Assembly (NCBI RefSeq): GCF_963678635.1
Contig: NC_087070.1
Span: forward strand, 40,551,831-40,615,830
DNA length: 64,000 nt
Source: Symsagittifera roscoffensis
Taxonomy: Eukaryota > Xenacoelomorpha > Acoela > Convolutidae
Direction: 5' to 3'
Translations under genes and position numbers: made by a program
In this document: positions 33,381 through 43,559 of the stretch, one piece after another
How the letters are laid out: each line of letters opens with the position of its first letter
Numbering within the stretch: position 1 is the first letter of the stretch
The notes under the pieces: generated by a model
Database searches by the model: none
What the model was told of the DNA's origin: nothing
Seen by the model: only the letters and a program-made list of their open reading frames with translations

Positions 33381-34330
33381 ATGTAACATTCGCCCGGAAG
33401 TAAAAATCGACGGAAAATAGAGCTAAGCTATAAAACCACTGGCTAGCGTCTAAACACAGCTCAACATGCTTTTCACCGTCACTGCCAAAGCCAGTTTTTT
33501 TGATGGTTTTCCAAACATCGGGTCGACAAAAACGTTACTGTTTCCGGCTTCGATCAGAACGCTCAAATTAATTTAGTTGCAAGCAAAATAGTGAGCTCAT
33601 GGCTGGGTCTCAGTATCCCGAGACCACGAGGTCAATTCTAAAAACAGGGCTACTACTACTTATTATATTACTATTGTTTTTGTTTAGTAGTTAAAAATCA
33701 TAATCTCCATTGAAAATGGATCAACCCTTTCCCTCAACACCTAGCTTCTCATTATCTGAAAATGAATCTGGATGTTAATTATATTCAACTCAGGGCATGA
33801 CCAAGCAGCTAAAAGTTTGTATAAAACAATTTGAATTCTGATCCCGAGATCCCTCCGGATTCTTGAATCCGGGGAAATAGCACTCCTATTTCTTTCCGGA
33901 AGGCTGGACACGCCGTCCCAACAACCTTCCTTTTTCTCGGGTTCTGCGTTGTAACGATTGTAGCGGCACAATCGTTACAACTCGGAATGGTTCCTGACAA
34001 TCTCCAATTACAATTTGAATCTGTTGTCGTTTTTTCGTTGATGTTTTCACTGAGACTATCGCTGTTCTGATTCCGCCGTTTTAGTGTTTGCCAAATGTAA
34101 AGAGGTTACGTGTCGTTTCACGTCCAAATCGAAATTTTGAAAATCAGCATGTCAGTTAAAACTAAACCTTCCCGATTTGTCCAATCGTTCAAATAACGTC
34201 GCTAATTCATTAAAACCATCAAGATTCCCGCTTTGATGTTTTATAACCTTTCCGATAAAAATTCGATTGCAAAACTGCATCTGATATTTTTCGAACATGC
34301 ATATGGTACATTCTGGTCGAATGTCACACA
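33381..34330 (+). repeat. LTR-like sequence, plus orientation
   Basis: Begins TGTAACATTCGCCCGG at about 33,381 and is an inverted-orientation homolog of 26,780-27,709. Includes GAGCTCATGGCTGGGTCTCA, the gatcaaccctttccctcaac segment and the CCGGATTC/GAATCCGG hairpin. The far boundary is uncertain; the word CATTCTGGTCGAATGTCACA at about 34,309 recurs at about 35,481. Confidence 0.5.
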
Positions 34331-34499
34331 ATGGTCCCGATCCAAACTTGTTTCTTGAGTTAAATTTTATTTGTTCTAAACTTAATTACCCATTTATTCT
34401 AGAATTTCTTATTGATTTAGTTACTCAATTCTAGAGGCCGTGTCGGTATGTGAGTACCCAATTTGATATTTTAGAGAGTGTTTTATATTTTTATGTTGA

Positions 34500-34850
34500 G
34501 TTAGGGAGAATTTTAGGTTGATCCATCTGAAATTGATCGAAGTCCCACTGTCCAATAAAAAGTATCTGTATACGTAAGGTTCCAGCCCTGTTTTTAACGG
34601 CGTTCGCGTGGTTCAGGTATTTTGAGACCTGAATATGGGGGCGTTCTTATTTTCTAGAATGGGGGTCATTTTGGTAGTGGTCTTTAAGCTGTAACGCGGG
34701 TTTTAGTCTCATGTCGCAAGTGAACCGAAATGAATCCGACCGTTTGAGGTAGAAAAACACAAGAGATAGAGTCCGTGACTCTTGAGCCAATGGTTTTAGG
34801 GCCTATCTTTCTTTAGCCTCGTATGTGACTTAAGTAGACGACTGTTACAA
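34500..34850 (-). repeat. Third, strongly diverged LTR-like fragment
   Basis: Same orientation as the copy at 27 kb. It shares ggttgatccatct, the ccagccctg.ttttaacg.. tcgtggt..gagacc region and a ttttagggcctatcttt..gtatgtgactt ending with 27,370-27,700, at much lower similarity. Confidence 0.35.
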
Positions 34851-34992
34851 ACTCTGGTATACCGTTTATTATAATTTCCCAATTTTATTTTCCCAACCTT
34901 TGTAAATTGATGTTTTATTGTCATTTAGATTAGTTTATTGTAAAAGTTCTGACGATGCACTTAGTTGCGAAAACGTTTGAAATTTACTTTTT

Positions 34993-35376
34993 AGCAAAAA
35001 TCTCTTCCCAATTTTTACTGCTAGAAACAGATCTTGGCTCAGTTTTTGGGTTGGTAGGCATTGATTCAACGACATCGTCGCCTTTGAATGACTCGGTTAT
35101 TGCCTTTTGTATGATTGCAGGAACTTTTTCCGTGATTGCATTTATGGCTTCTTTAACAGAGGGAAATGACGCTTTTTTTCTTGAAACAAATCAGGCAACG
35201 AAAGAGCAACAACTTAATTTTTGTTATCCTAGGGGAAGATCCACAGGATGACCGGAGCATACATCGTGAAACCAGTCGTCACAGATATCGCATTGAATCC
35301 AGTTCTCACCACCCCCTTTCTTGCACTTAAGACAATGATCTTCATCGTTTGCTGTTGCATGTTGCCTGAGCTCTAT
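34993..35376 (-). pseudogene. CR1-like LINE ORF1 remnant with a PHD finger
   Basis: The minus strand encodes a PHD-type zinc finger: 'DEDHCLKCKKGGG', then 'WIQCDICDDWFHDVCSGHP' (C-x2-C, C-x2-C, H-x2-C order), ending in TAA at 35,226-35,224. In another frame just downstream, 'AINAITEKVPAIIQKAITES' and 'SSSKNWEEIFAKK' continue to 34,993. PHD fingers occur in ORF1 proteins of some CR1-clade LINEs, so I read this as such a remnant. A stray PHD exon of a host gene is the alternative. The plus-strand frame at 34,955-35,251 is its shadow. Confidence 0.45.
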
Positions 35377-35794
35377 CTCTCACAGATCCATTCCTTGTTT
35401 TCATTGACATTCCACTCTCAAACTATTTAATAAGTTTATCTTAACAATTAGGCTAACTTCGTTTGCTGCTCTGCATTTTGGCCATTCTGGTCGAATGTCA
35501 CATACTTTACTCTTAGAAAAACAACGTTGATCAATGTTGAATTAGGAGTACTTTGGAGCTATCTCTCCTCATCAGCATCTTACTCTACCATTCCATATCT
35601 AGGATTGACTGGATAATGTGATAAAGGAACTCCTGACTGTAACCTCGGTAACTATGATACTTTTGACCTTCTGATTAAATAAAATGCCCATTCAATATGC
35701 ATCTATTTCACTGAATTATCATATTATCTGGTTACGTTATGTTGCATAGCATCATATCTTTGAATATGATTACTGATGGTTAGTGTTTGACGAT

Positions 35795-35875
35795 TGTCAA
35801 GCGACCATAGTGCAGAGCCTAGACGTGTGAATCTCAATCACGAGGTCTGAGATTTGATTCAAGTTTTGTCTTTTC
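35795..35875 (+). repeat. tRNA-Glu-like pseudogene or SINE head
   Basis: A-box-like TAGTGCAGAGCCTAGACG, then a loop with anticodon CTC flanked by TGTGA/TCACG, then a B-box-like GATTTGATTCAAG. The B box is degraded, so this is a tRNA-derived SINE head or pseudogene, not a working tRNA. Confidence 0.4.
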
Positions 35876-36219
35876 CTACACTTTGTAGAAGAATAAACGG
35901 AATCGTGTTTGCAACGCAGTTCAGCTCTTAAACAGTCTTTATGTAGTTATACGTTTACTGTTGCATTGAAAATGAAAACAGTGATGTATTTGTTCTTAGA
36001 CGAAATGTATTGACTTGTTGTATCTTACTCAAAGGTGCTTATGTGCCTGCGTTTGAGATACCTGGTGCCTATTTAGAATTTTGGGCAATTTCGACAGTTA
36101 TCTACGAGCACAAAATAAGCCTGGAGAAACCTGATAATTACGAAGCTGGCTTATCACTAACACTTGAAACGAATTTATGCTCAAAGACTAAAAGTTACAA
36201 CTTCACTTCATCTCTTCTT

Positions 36220-37152
36220 CCCGGGTTGACCTCCATACACCGAAAATGCTTATCATACAATTCCAAACATCAAGTGTGTGGGAAAATGCTTGTCATACAA
36301 TTTTCATACAATTTCTACAAATGGTTGAAAACTGGTATAAACTCGTTTCTGTGGCTGTTTGATTCTAATAAAACAGTCTGGTGATAAAAACTGAGGTTTT
36401 CGTTTTTTGAAAAAAAGGCTTATCATACAATTCCCATATATGGAAATTGTATGACTGGCATTTTTTTTGATGGCGACACAAAGTAATTTTGAAAATTTGG
36501 CCCAAAAACTTTCTTGTTTTTTTTTCAACCGCAAATCGAATTTCGTACGCAAACAAACATTTTTCGAAAATTTTTTTTTGCATGCAAAATTGAATGTTTT
36601 GTGTGCATAACGTAGTCCAGGATACGATAAAATTGGCTTTTATTTTCTTTTCACTAATAAATTTTTTTCAAAAACGCGGAAAATTCCTATTTCTTCTGTA
36701 TGGGGTGTTAATGTAAGCCTTGATCAATGTCTCATAATTTGAAAATTCAAAAATTTAAAATAATCATCATCAAAAAATTCTGCCAAAAAATAAAAAAAAA
36801 GTTTGTTACTTTTGTTATATCAATTGTAAAAGACAGCCACATTCAGGTCATTTTCTATGCATTGTCAATGCAAGATCGGCCAACCTTTGGTGTTTTGAGT
36901 AACCAAGGTCTTTGACACTTGTGTTCGGTTGCAACTACAACCGAAAATTTTTCAGAAACTAAATTTAGAAAGAAAAAATCAAAATTTTTTGTTTATGGAA
37001 AAACACACTATCATACAATTTTCATATATGGAAAAATGCTTATCATAGAGTTTTCATACAATTTTCTGTACGTATGGAATTGTATGAAATTGTATGACAA
37101 GAAGTTTCTCATATATGGAAATTATATGATAAGAAGTTTTGGTCAACCCGGG
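36220..37152. mobile_element. 933-bp inverted-repeat element (MITE-like)
   Basis: Terminal inverted repeats CCCGGGTTGACC (36,220-36,231) and GGTCAACCCGGG (37,141-37,152), extended inward by CTTATCATACAATTCC on the left and its complement on the right. Inside are several palindromes centred on CATATATG (for example near 36,440, 37,025 and 37,115). No transposase is encoded. Short AT-rich ORFs within it are not genes. Target duplications are not clear. Confidence 0.6.
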
Positions 37153-38143
37153 TTATGCTCGGTACCCCTTTTTGTAATATCAAACTGAAAAAGTTGCAAT
37201 TCCTTTGCTAACAATATACGCTAAACATGAGAGATGAACACGCGCAATTTTTTTTAGTCAAAACCGCTCAAAAAGTATCGAAAATGAAGGTTTCTGCACG
37301 TGTTGTCCACAGTTGTACTGTAAAGCAAAAAAAATGGCAAAATAAATTCTTTTCAGTGCCGTGGGAGAACTTAAAGTTTTTAAGAACAAAAGTTTTTCAG
37401 ACTGAATGTGAAAAATCCTACAACTTTGGTCTCCTTAACATGCAAAACGAAGCTCTGAAATTTTTTTTTTTAAATTTTCTTAACGATTTTTTTTGTTTTT
37501 GCAATTTAAATAAAGTTAGCCCTTGGCTGAACAAGTCGCACAAAAATGTTCCGAGAAGAGCAACTCAAAAACAACTTTCACAAATAAAGACAACTTCTTT
37601 TAAAAATTAATGTTTTTTCTTTTTTTTAAAATGTGCTAAAAATTTTTAGTAGAAAGTGACTGAAATTGGTGAAAAACTGCGTGAACGAACATTTTTAATT
37701 GCTAAAATGATGACCAATTTGCGATAGAATTAAAGTCAACTTCTCAATTTTAAGGTTTTTCAAATGTTCAGACAAGATTTTCTCGGCACCTTTTTTGATT
37801 TTTTTAAAGCGTCCATCCGAATCACGATCAAAGAGTTGTTAATACTTGCGCAGTCTTAGGGGTAAATACAAGCTTTCAGTATTCAAAAGTTGCATATGCA
37901 ATAAATTTTCATCTCTCATCAAAATACCGTAGTCGATCAATAAGTTAAAACGTAAACGAAAAATTTTTTAATTTTTTTTTCTAAAAATTCTGAATCGTTT
38001 TCTCGATAGCATCAGATGTTTCACAGGGTCAGCGAAACTGTGGAGTAGGAATAATTATTCAAAGTTCTGGAGGGAATTTAGGTTGGACAGTCATTTGAGA
38101 AGCTTCAGCAAAACTCAAAAAAAGGCATTTTAAATTGATTTAG
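37153..38143. other. AT-rich stretch upstream of the channel exons; no gene supported
   Basis: A plus-strand 127-codon frame (37,227-37,610) has poly-Lys/poly-Phe composition typical of chance ORFs in AT-rich DNA. Any earlier exons of the channel gene (including the first membrane segment) were not recognised here. Confidence 0.35.
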
Positions 38144-38293
38144 AGAGCTTGAGTTTGAATTGCTCTGCGCCCAGAAAAACGACTTTATAGTTCAGTGCAC
38201 TTACGATGGGAAGGAATGCAGGAAGGAAGGCAAGGATTTCGTCCAATACGAAGACCCACTTTACGGAAATTGTTTTAGTTTCAACTCAATCAG
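38144..38293 (+). CDS. DEG/ENaC sodium channel, internal exon
   Basis: Exon encoding part of the extracellular domain after the first membrane segment: 'DFIVQCTYDGKEC' and 'YEDPLYGNCFSFNS', the conserved YGNCxxFN region of degenerin/ENaC channels. The acceptor is TTTAG before 38,144; the donor is G|GTATTT at 38,294. The reading phase at the donor (AG|G) fits the next exon exactly. It gates amiloride-sensitive Na+ currents in related proteins. No lesion is visible. Confidence 0.75.
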
Positions 38294-39049
38294 GTATTTT
38301 TTCAAAAAACTCGCTACTTACTTAAAACTTGGAAAAATTAATCATATTATTTTAGATATTGAAAGTCCTGATACAATTAACACTCCGTTTCAAACAAGAA
38401 ATCTGATTTTAATCATCGCTGCTACCTAATAAAACAGTTGAAAATTTTCAATGTCTTCGTTTTTATCGTGATCGATTCAGTGTTTTTTACAGCGTGCCGG
38501 CTTTTCGTTCAACTTTAAAAAATTAAATTGAAGTTGTAATTGAACCAAAATTAAATTTAAGTTTTAAGTGCACCATTAAAGAGAAGCTGGATACTGTCCA
38601 AACAGCACAAGAAGTTCAGATCAGTCACGACTATGAAATAAAAAAAACTCGGTTTACTAACACAAGCGTTGAATGTGTTAAAAAAACAAAAAAGTTTTGA
38701 AAAACCAGTTACCTCTACGGGAATTATTCCACAATTATCGGACTGGCAAGTTTTCCACTTGGCTGCCCAACAGTTGTGCCAATGACGCTTAAACCACAAT
38801 AGACGAGCGGCAAAGTACGCTTCAAATGTCAAAAAGATTTTAGTTCCATGTAAAAAAAATGGAATGCTTAAGGTAACCACACTAACTTTGCGTTTAAATA
38901 ATTGGGAAGTTTCAAACTATATTATGTATACATACAGAAGCGAAGCTGCTCTTCGCAAATTATAGCGAGAAAATGACAAAAAATCAGCTCTATAAATTGA
39001 AATTAGAAAAGGTAGAAATAAGCTACAAAGTATTTTAACTTTGGCTATG

Positions 39050-39170
39050 AGTCGGATTCGAGCCTGCGATCTCAAAATTTGTAGTGTCTCGTCCTTTCCT
39101 CTCTCTCAGACTCGAACAAAGATAAGAAAACACTAGCCACAAATAAAGCAGAGAACTGTGAAATTTCCAA
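39050..39170 (-). repeat. tRNA-derived SINE family A, copy in intron
   Basis: On the minus strand, a B-box-like GGCTCGAATCC and a tail containing TTCTCTGCTTTATTTGTGGC. The same tail and tRNA-like head recur at 46,300-46,470. Confidence 0.5.
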
Positions 39171-39599
39171 AGCTACAGATCGTGATTATGGCAAAAAGCC
39201 ACCAAAATAGGCAAAAAACTTAGCATCATACTTATACGCTACGATCTCTAGTGTAATTATGCATTTCAAAAAATCTTGAGAAATACAATGAATTGGAAAA
39301 GATATACAATGAATTGGAAAAGATATACAATGAATTGGAAAAGTTGTGAAAAAAGAATTTGAACTATTATGTTACTAATCGAAATGAATTTTTTCAGTTC
39401 ATTTGATGAAAATAAAAAACCTAGAAGGTGTTAATTTATTAGTAACTAAAAGTCAAAGCACATGGTATTCTACTGTTAACGCAACCACAAGCTTCAAAAA
39501 AGTTCTAAAACTGGTAATTTCACACTGACAAAAGTGTCAACAAGGTAGCACTTGTATTTGCGACCTCGGTTGGGAAAAAAGTTGCATGCATCATACTTA

Positions 39600-39818
39600 T
39601 CACACCACGCTACGCTTGTGTTATTATGATTTTGATTATTAGCACCCGGCCCTATTTCCTCTCCTTTCTTTTTTGGGCCTTCCGTGGGGGAGAGGATATT
39701 TCATCCATTTTGAGACTGCGGGTCACACTGACACCCCTCCGACCGTGATTGAAGTGGGATTCGAACCCGCAACCTTCTTGTTAAGCTTGCGCATCTTACC
39801 CACTCGGCTACAGCCGCT
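39600..39818 (-). repeat. tRNA-derived SINE family B
   Basis: Minus strand starting near 39,818: GCGGCTGTAGCCGAGTGGGT (A box), then GGGTTCGAATCCC (B box at 39,768-39,756), followed by a GC-richer non-tRNA body and an AATAATCAAAATCATAATA tail. The cloverleaf is imperfect, so this is a SINE and not a tRNA gene. Confidence 0.65.
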
Positions 39819-39927
39819 ATTAAAAGATTTGTATTTTCTTGGGTAGCAACAGTGGATTAAAATCAAATTTCTATTAGGAAAGTAGGGTCGTAAAATGAAA
39901 ACTTGTGGCAGAACACATTTTTTTCAG

Positions 39928-40843
39928 GAATCAAAAAGACGGCAACTCGACTTATAAACTACGGAGCAGCAGCAAAACAGGCCATCAATTCGGGCTCAAA
40001 CTGACCTTATTCCTGGATTATGCGGAGTACATTGGACTATTTGCGCCGAATATTGGAGCTCGGGTTCTACTACACGACCCGAGAGTTCAACCGGACATAC
40101 AAGCTGAGAGTGTTTCAGTAGCAGCTGGCGAAACAACTTTCATCGCTATCAAAACGGAAGTTGTTCTAAGAAAAGGCGGCAAATACGACAACTGTACATA
40201 CAAGTGGCCACAATCACTGAAGCTCACGAAGGAATTTCAGAAACAATGGCCAACTTACACACAAGAATTTTGTTTGAAAATGTGTCTGCTCAACGTCCTT
40301 GCCACCAAATGCGAATGCACAGATAGCTTTGAATATGATTTTAGTACCGATGAAACGATAAACCAAAACTCATTAAACTATTGCCGAAACACGGAGCAAA
40401 AGGAAAGCGAATGCCTAAATGGTGTTCACGCTGCTTTCAGAAATCACAGTCTTTCATGCGATTGTCCATCTGCTTGTCTTACCAACGAATACCTCCAAAC
40501 CCAGTCTAGATCTCCTTGGCCATCGAAAAGTTACGGCCCCTATTTTGCTTCAAAGATGATCAAATCTGACTCAAATCGTGTAGTACATTATATGCAAGAC
40601 CTGCTCATAAGAAACGACAGTGAAAAAGCAATGCAGGAAAGCTTCAAGGAAAATTTCGTGAGGTTGGAAATCTTTTATGAAGCTCTCAACTTCAGGAAAA
40701 TATCCGAAACTGCGGCTTACGATTTCTCCTCGCTCATTTCGGATTTCGGTGGCAACATTGGACTTTGGCTTGGCTGGAGTATATTTGTTCTATTCGAGTT
40801 GGTCGAATTCATCTTCCATTGTCTGGAAGCTTACATGCACTAA
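39928..40843 (+). CDS. DEG/ENaC sodium channel, terminal exon
   Basis: Large last exon joined in phase to 38,144-38,293. It encodes 'SSKTGHQFGLKLTLFLDYAE', a palm/thumb region with paired cysteines ('CLKMCLLNVLATKCEC', later 'CDCPSACL'), the 'SPWPSK' stretch, and the second membrane segment near the end ('DFGGNIGLWLGWSIFVLFEL') containing the G-x-S selectivity-filter pattern (GWS). The cytoplasmic tail is very short (stop at 40,841). A polyadenylation-like AATAAA lies about 190 bp downstream. Ion channel of the plasma membrane, trimer-forming in the family. The N-terminal exons with the first membrane helix are not seen. Confidence 0.85.
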
Positions 40844-41109
40844 AAGTTTCAAAAAGAGGAATAATGACTAAGCAGCTAACACCGGAATTAGCTTGAAACT
40901 CGATGTTTTGGGTCTTTTCTTGTATACGGCCAAAAACTATTCCTATTGTTTTTTTTTTAAATTTGACATTGATGCGGAAATCTGATTGGTTGAATTTAGT
41001 ATCATCAGCGAAAAAAAGTCTCAGCGTTTTTAATAAAAACAGAAGCCTATCTAATAATTTCATAAATTAGTCCGTATAATAACAATAATAATAAGGGGAT
41101 TTAGAGACT

Positions 41110-41710
41110 AAAGTCTCAAGGGTATGTTTCAACCCGATAACAGTCGGAATCTGAGCGAGGGAGAGTTTCGGCAATTTGAGCATCGCCGAATTGCTTCACT
41201 AAACTTCATGCTTATTGTGGGTTTATCGTCCCAGTCCTTCTATATGGCTCGCCAGTATATTGTGCTAATCGCTCTGAACTGAAGAATCTTGAGCAAGTGC
41301 AGCGGCATGCAACCAAATGGATTTTAAATTTTACACCTCTACCCTATAAGCAAAGATTGGCTCAGCTCGCTCTTCTGCCTATTTGTCTATACATTGAACT
41401 TCATGATCTCTTACTCTTTTCTTCAATATTAAATGGAAAATACGATTATGACTGGTCTTCACATGTACGCTTCTCTGCTCCATCGACTACCAGGAGTACT
41501 ACTACTGTTGCCTTTCATGTCAAGAATTACCGGTATACCAAATGCGAAAATAACTTCTGAAACAGGTGTTCACGATTAGCGAACTTTATTGACCCGATCG
41601 TCAACTTCCATCAGCCCGCTGGTCTGAAACAGCGCCTCACTCGACTGTACAAGAACTTCGCGACTGACGTCTATGACACAGACAACTTGTGCACTTGGAA
41701 GATGCTCTAA
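41110..41710 (+). pseudogene. LINE ORF2 3' end (CR1-like), decayed
   Basis: C-terminal part of a non-LTR retrotransposon ORF2: 'QRHATKWILNFTPLPYKQRL', then 'CLYIELHDLLLFSSILNGKY', continued in another frame with 'GLKQRLTRLYKNFATDVYDT' to about 41,705. 5'-truncated, as is usual for LINEs. At least two frame changes. Confidence 0.65.
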
Positions 41711-43550
41711 CAGAACGGTCCGGTTTTTTTAAATAGCATGCACATAAAATATGATCAAACTGAGAAATTGCTTGCGAGTACTTGTACATTTATTTCTTAC
41801 AGCCAATAAATAACGTACTTAATAAATAATATTTCGATTTGAAGAAAAAGATTTATAGTTTCGTGAGTATTTTTCTGAAGTTATAATAGATCATCACCAT
41901 AATTCTGCGTCCAAACACTATGCACAGCGGAGAAGCCTAATGCTATTTGCCAACTTGTTTTTTCGACCATTTAAAATGGGAAGGATTTTTGTATTCGGGT
42001 GTTTTAGTTTTTTCTTTTTGTTTGCCACTCAAAATCAGGTACCACAAATAATCATCGGACTGGGTTGAGTTATATATCATATTAAAGCCCTTACAATCGT
42101 GATTTGATTTTTCGTCTAATTTCGAGCGAATAAAGCGAGCGAGCAGTCTTATTATAATTGCTTAAAAGCTTACAACAGCTTAATTTAAAACGTAAAAACT
42201 AAGTTTTATTTGAGTAAGGTTAGTTTACTTTGAGTATTTTAGCGCCTTTTTGGAATCGACTTTTCAAAAAAACGCAAAACTCGAAAAAAAACACTTTTTT
42301 TTGCTTTTTATAAAAAAATTTTGTAAGTAACTTTTCTGAAAAAAAATTGTTTTTCAATTTGCTTATATTACTATGACCGTCGAATAAAACTAATTTCCAG
42401 TTTTTGTTCAGCTCCTTTTATCAAACCACGTCGAAAAACAAACGACAAAAATTTGAAGACTGGTCGGAACATTCTGTGCTATCCTTGTTAAGAATTGTCG
42501 CTTGTTACAATTGTCGACCTACCAGTTGAATCTTAACTTCCTTTTAAATTACCTCAGTTGTCGTATTGTAGAGATGATGTGTTTCAGCGGAATTGCTTTA
42601 GATTTGACGTTAAGAAGAACTTACTGGTAGATATTTTAGAATTGAATTTTTGCTCCGGATTTACATCTGATCAAAATTAGAAATAGGAAGGAGCTCAAAA
42701 AACGTTGAAAAATCGATTAAATAAGTGCGATCTTGAGTATGATTTTTCAACAGAAAATGCTTATACATAAAAGATTTAGAACTATTTTGCTCGTTTGATT
42801 TGGACTTAAACGAACTTATATTTGAGTGAAGTTAAATTGGGCATACAATTTCAAAAAAATCTTGTTTATCATTTTCATACGCAAAAAAAAAGAAAATTGA
42901 TTTTGAACAAAACACATTTTTAAAGCTTTTCGACTCAGACAAACTTTAGTTTCACTCCTAAACCGTTAGATTAAATCGTTAACAGAATTCCGAACATTGT
43001 ACCTAACTTTCGGACAAAAGAATAATTAATTTGTAAAACTCTTCCTTTCGCTTGGAATTGTACTGAACACTAACATAAAAAATTATCAAAAAACTCTTGT
43101 CAAACCAAGCTTACAACATCATAAGGGTAAACAGAGGTGAAGCGAAGAGTCGTATACTTTCCACCCAAAAAACAAAAATTTTTAAAACATCACTGGTATG
43201 ACAATTGCGACACATTTCGTTTAAAAACACCGTTAGAGGCGACACCACCGGTCCATTCTCCAATACTACTGAAATTCCTGAACAGGTATCTCAAATAGTT
43301 AGCAGTAAGTATGCCGATGGAAATGACACAAACTAGTCAGCCCGAAAAAAAAACTTTTAAATTTTTGGCTCGGAGAAAATTTCTTTCGATCGAAAAAACC
43401 ATTAAGGCAAAAGCGAGTATTGTAAAAACATAAATCATAAAAACTATATTCAATTGCTTTGGAAGTAAAATCACAAAAGAGAGGTCAATCTACCCAGCCA
43501 CCGAAAAAACAAAATACAAGAACAAATACTGATCACAAAATCAGACAAAA
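41711..43550. other. AT-rich stretch without a recognisable gene
   Basis: Long A/T runs, no ORF above chance, no repeat that I can define. Nothing else seen. Confidence 0.4.
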
Positions 43551-43559
43551 TTTTTGATT

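Larger units (their letters stand above)
38294..39927 (+). other. Intron of the DEG/ENaC gene, 1,634 bp
   Basis: GT..AG intron (GTATTT.. TTTTTTCAG) whose ends join the two channel exons in phase. It holds two SINE pieces and three tandem copies of a 21-bp unit ATACAATGAATTGGAAAAGAT (39,283-39,347). Confidence 0.7.

Noticed and set aside
36010-36384. 124-codon ORF beside the MITE-like element
   Set aside because: It runs into the inverted-repeat element and has no domain or splice evidence.
39740-39818. Functional tRNA gene on the minus strand
   Set aside because: A and B boxes are good but the anticodon and acceptor stems do not pair cleanly, and a SINE body follows.
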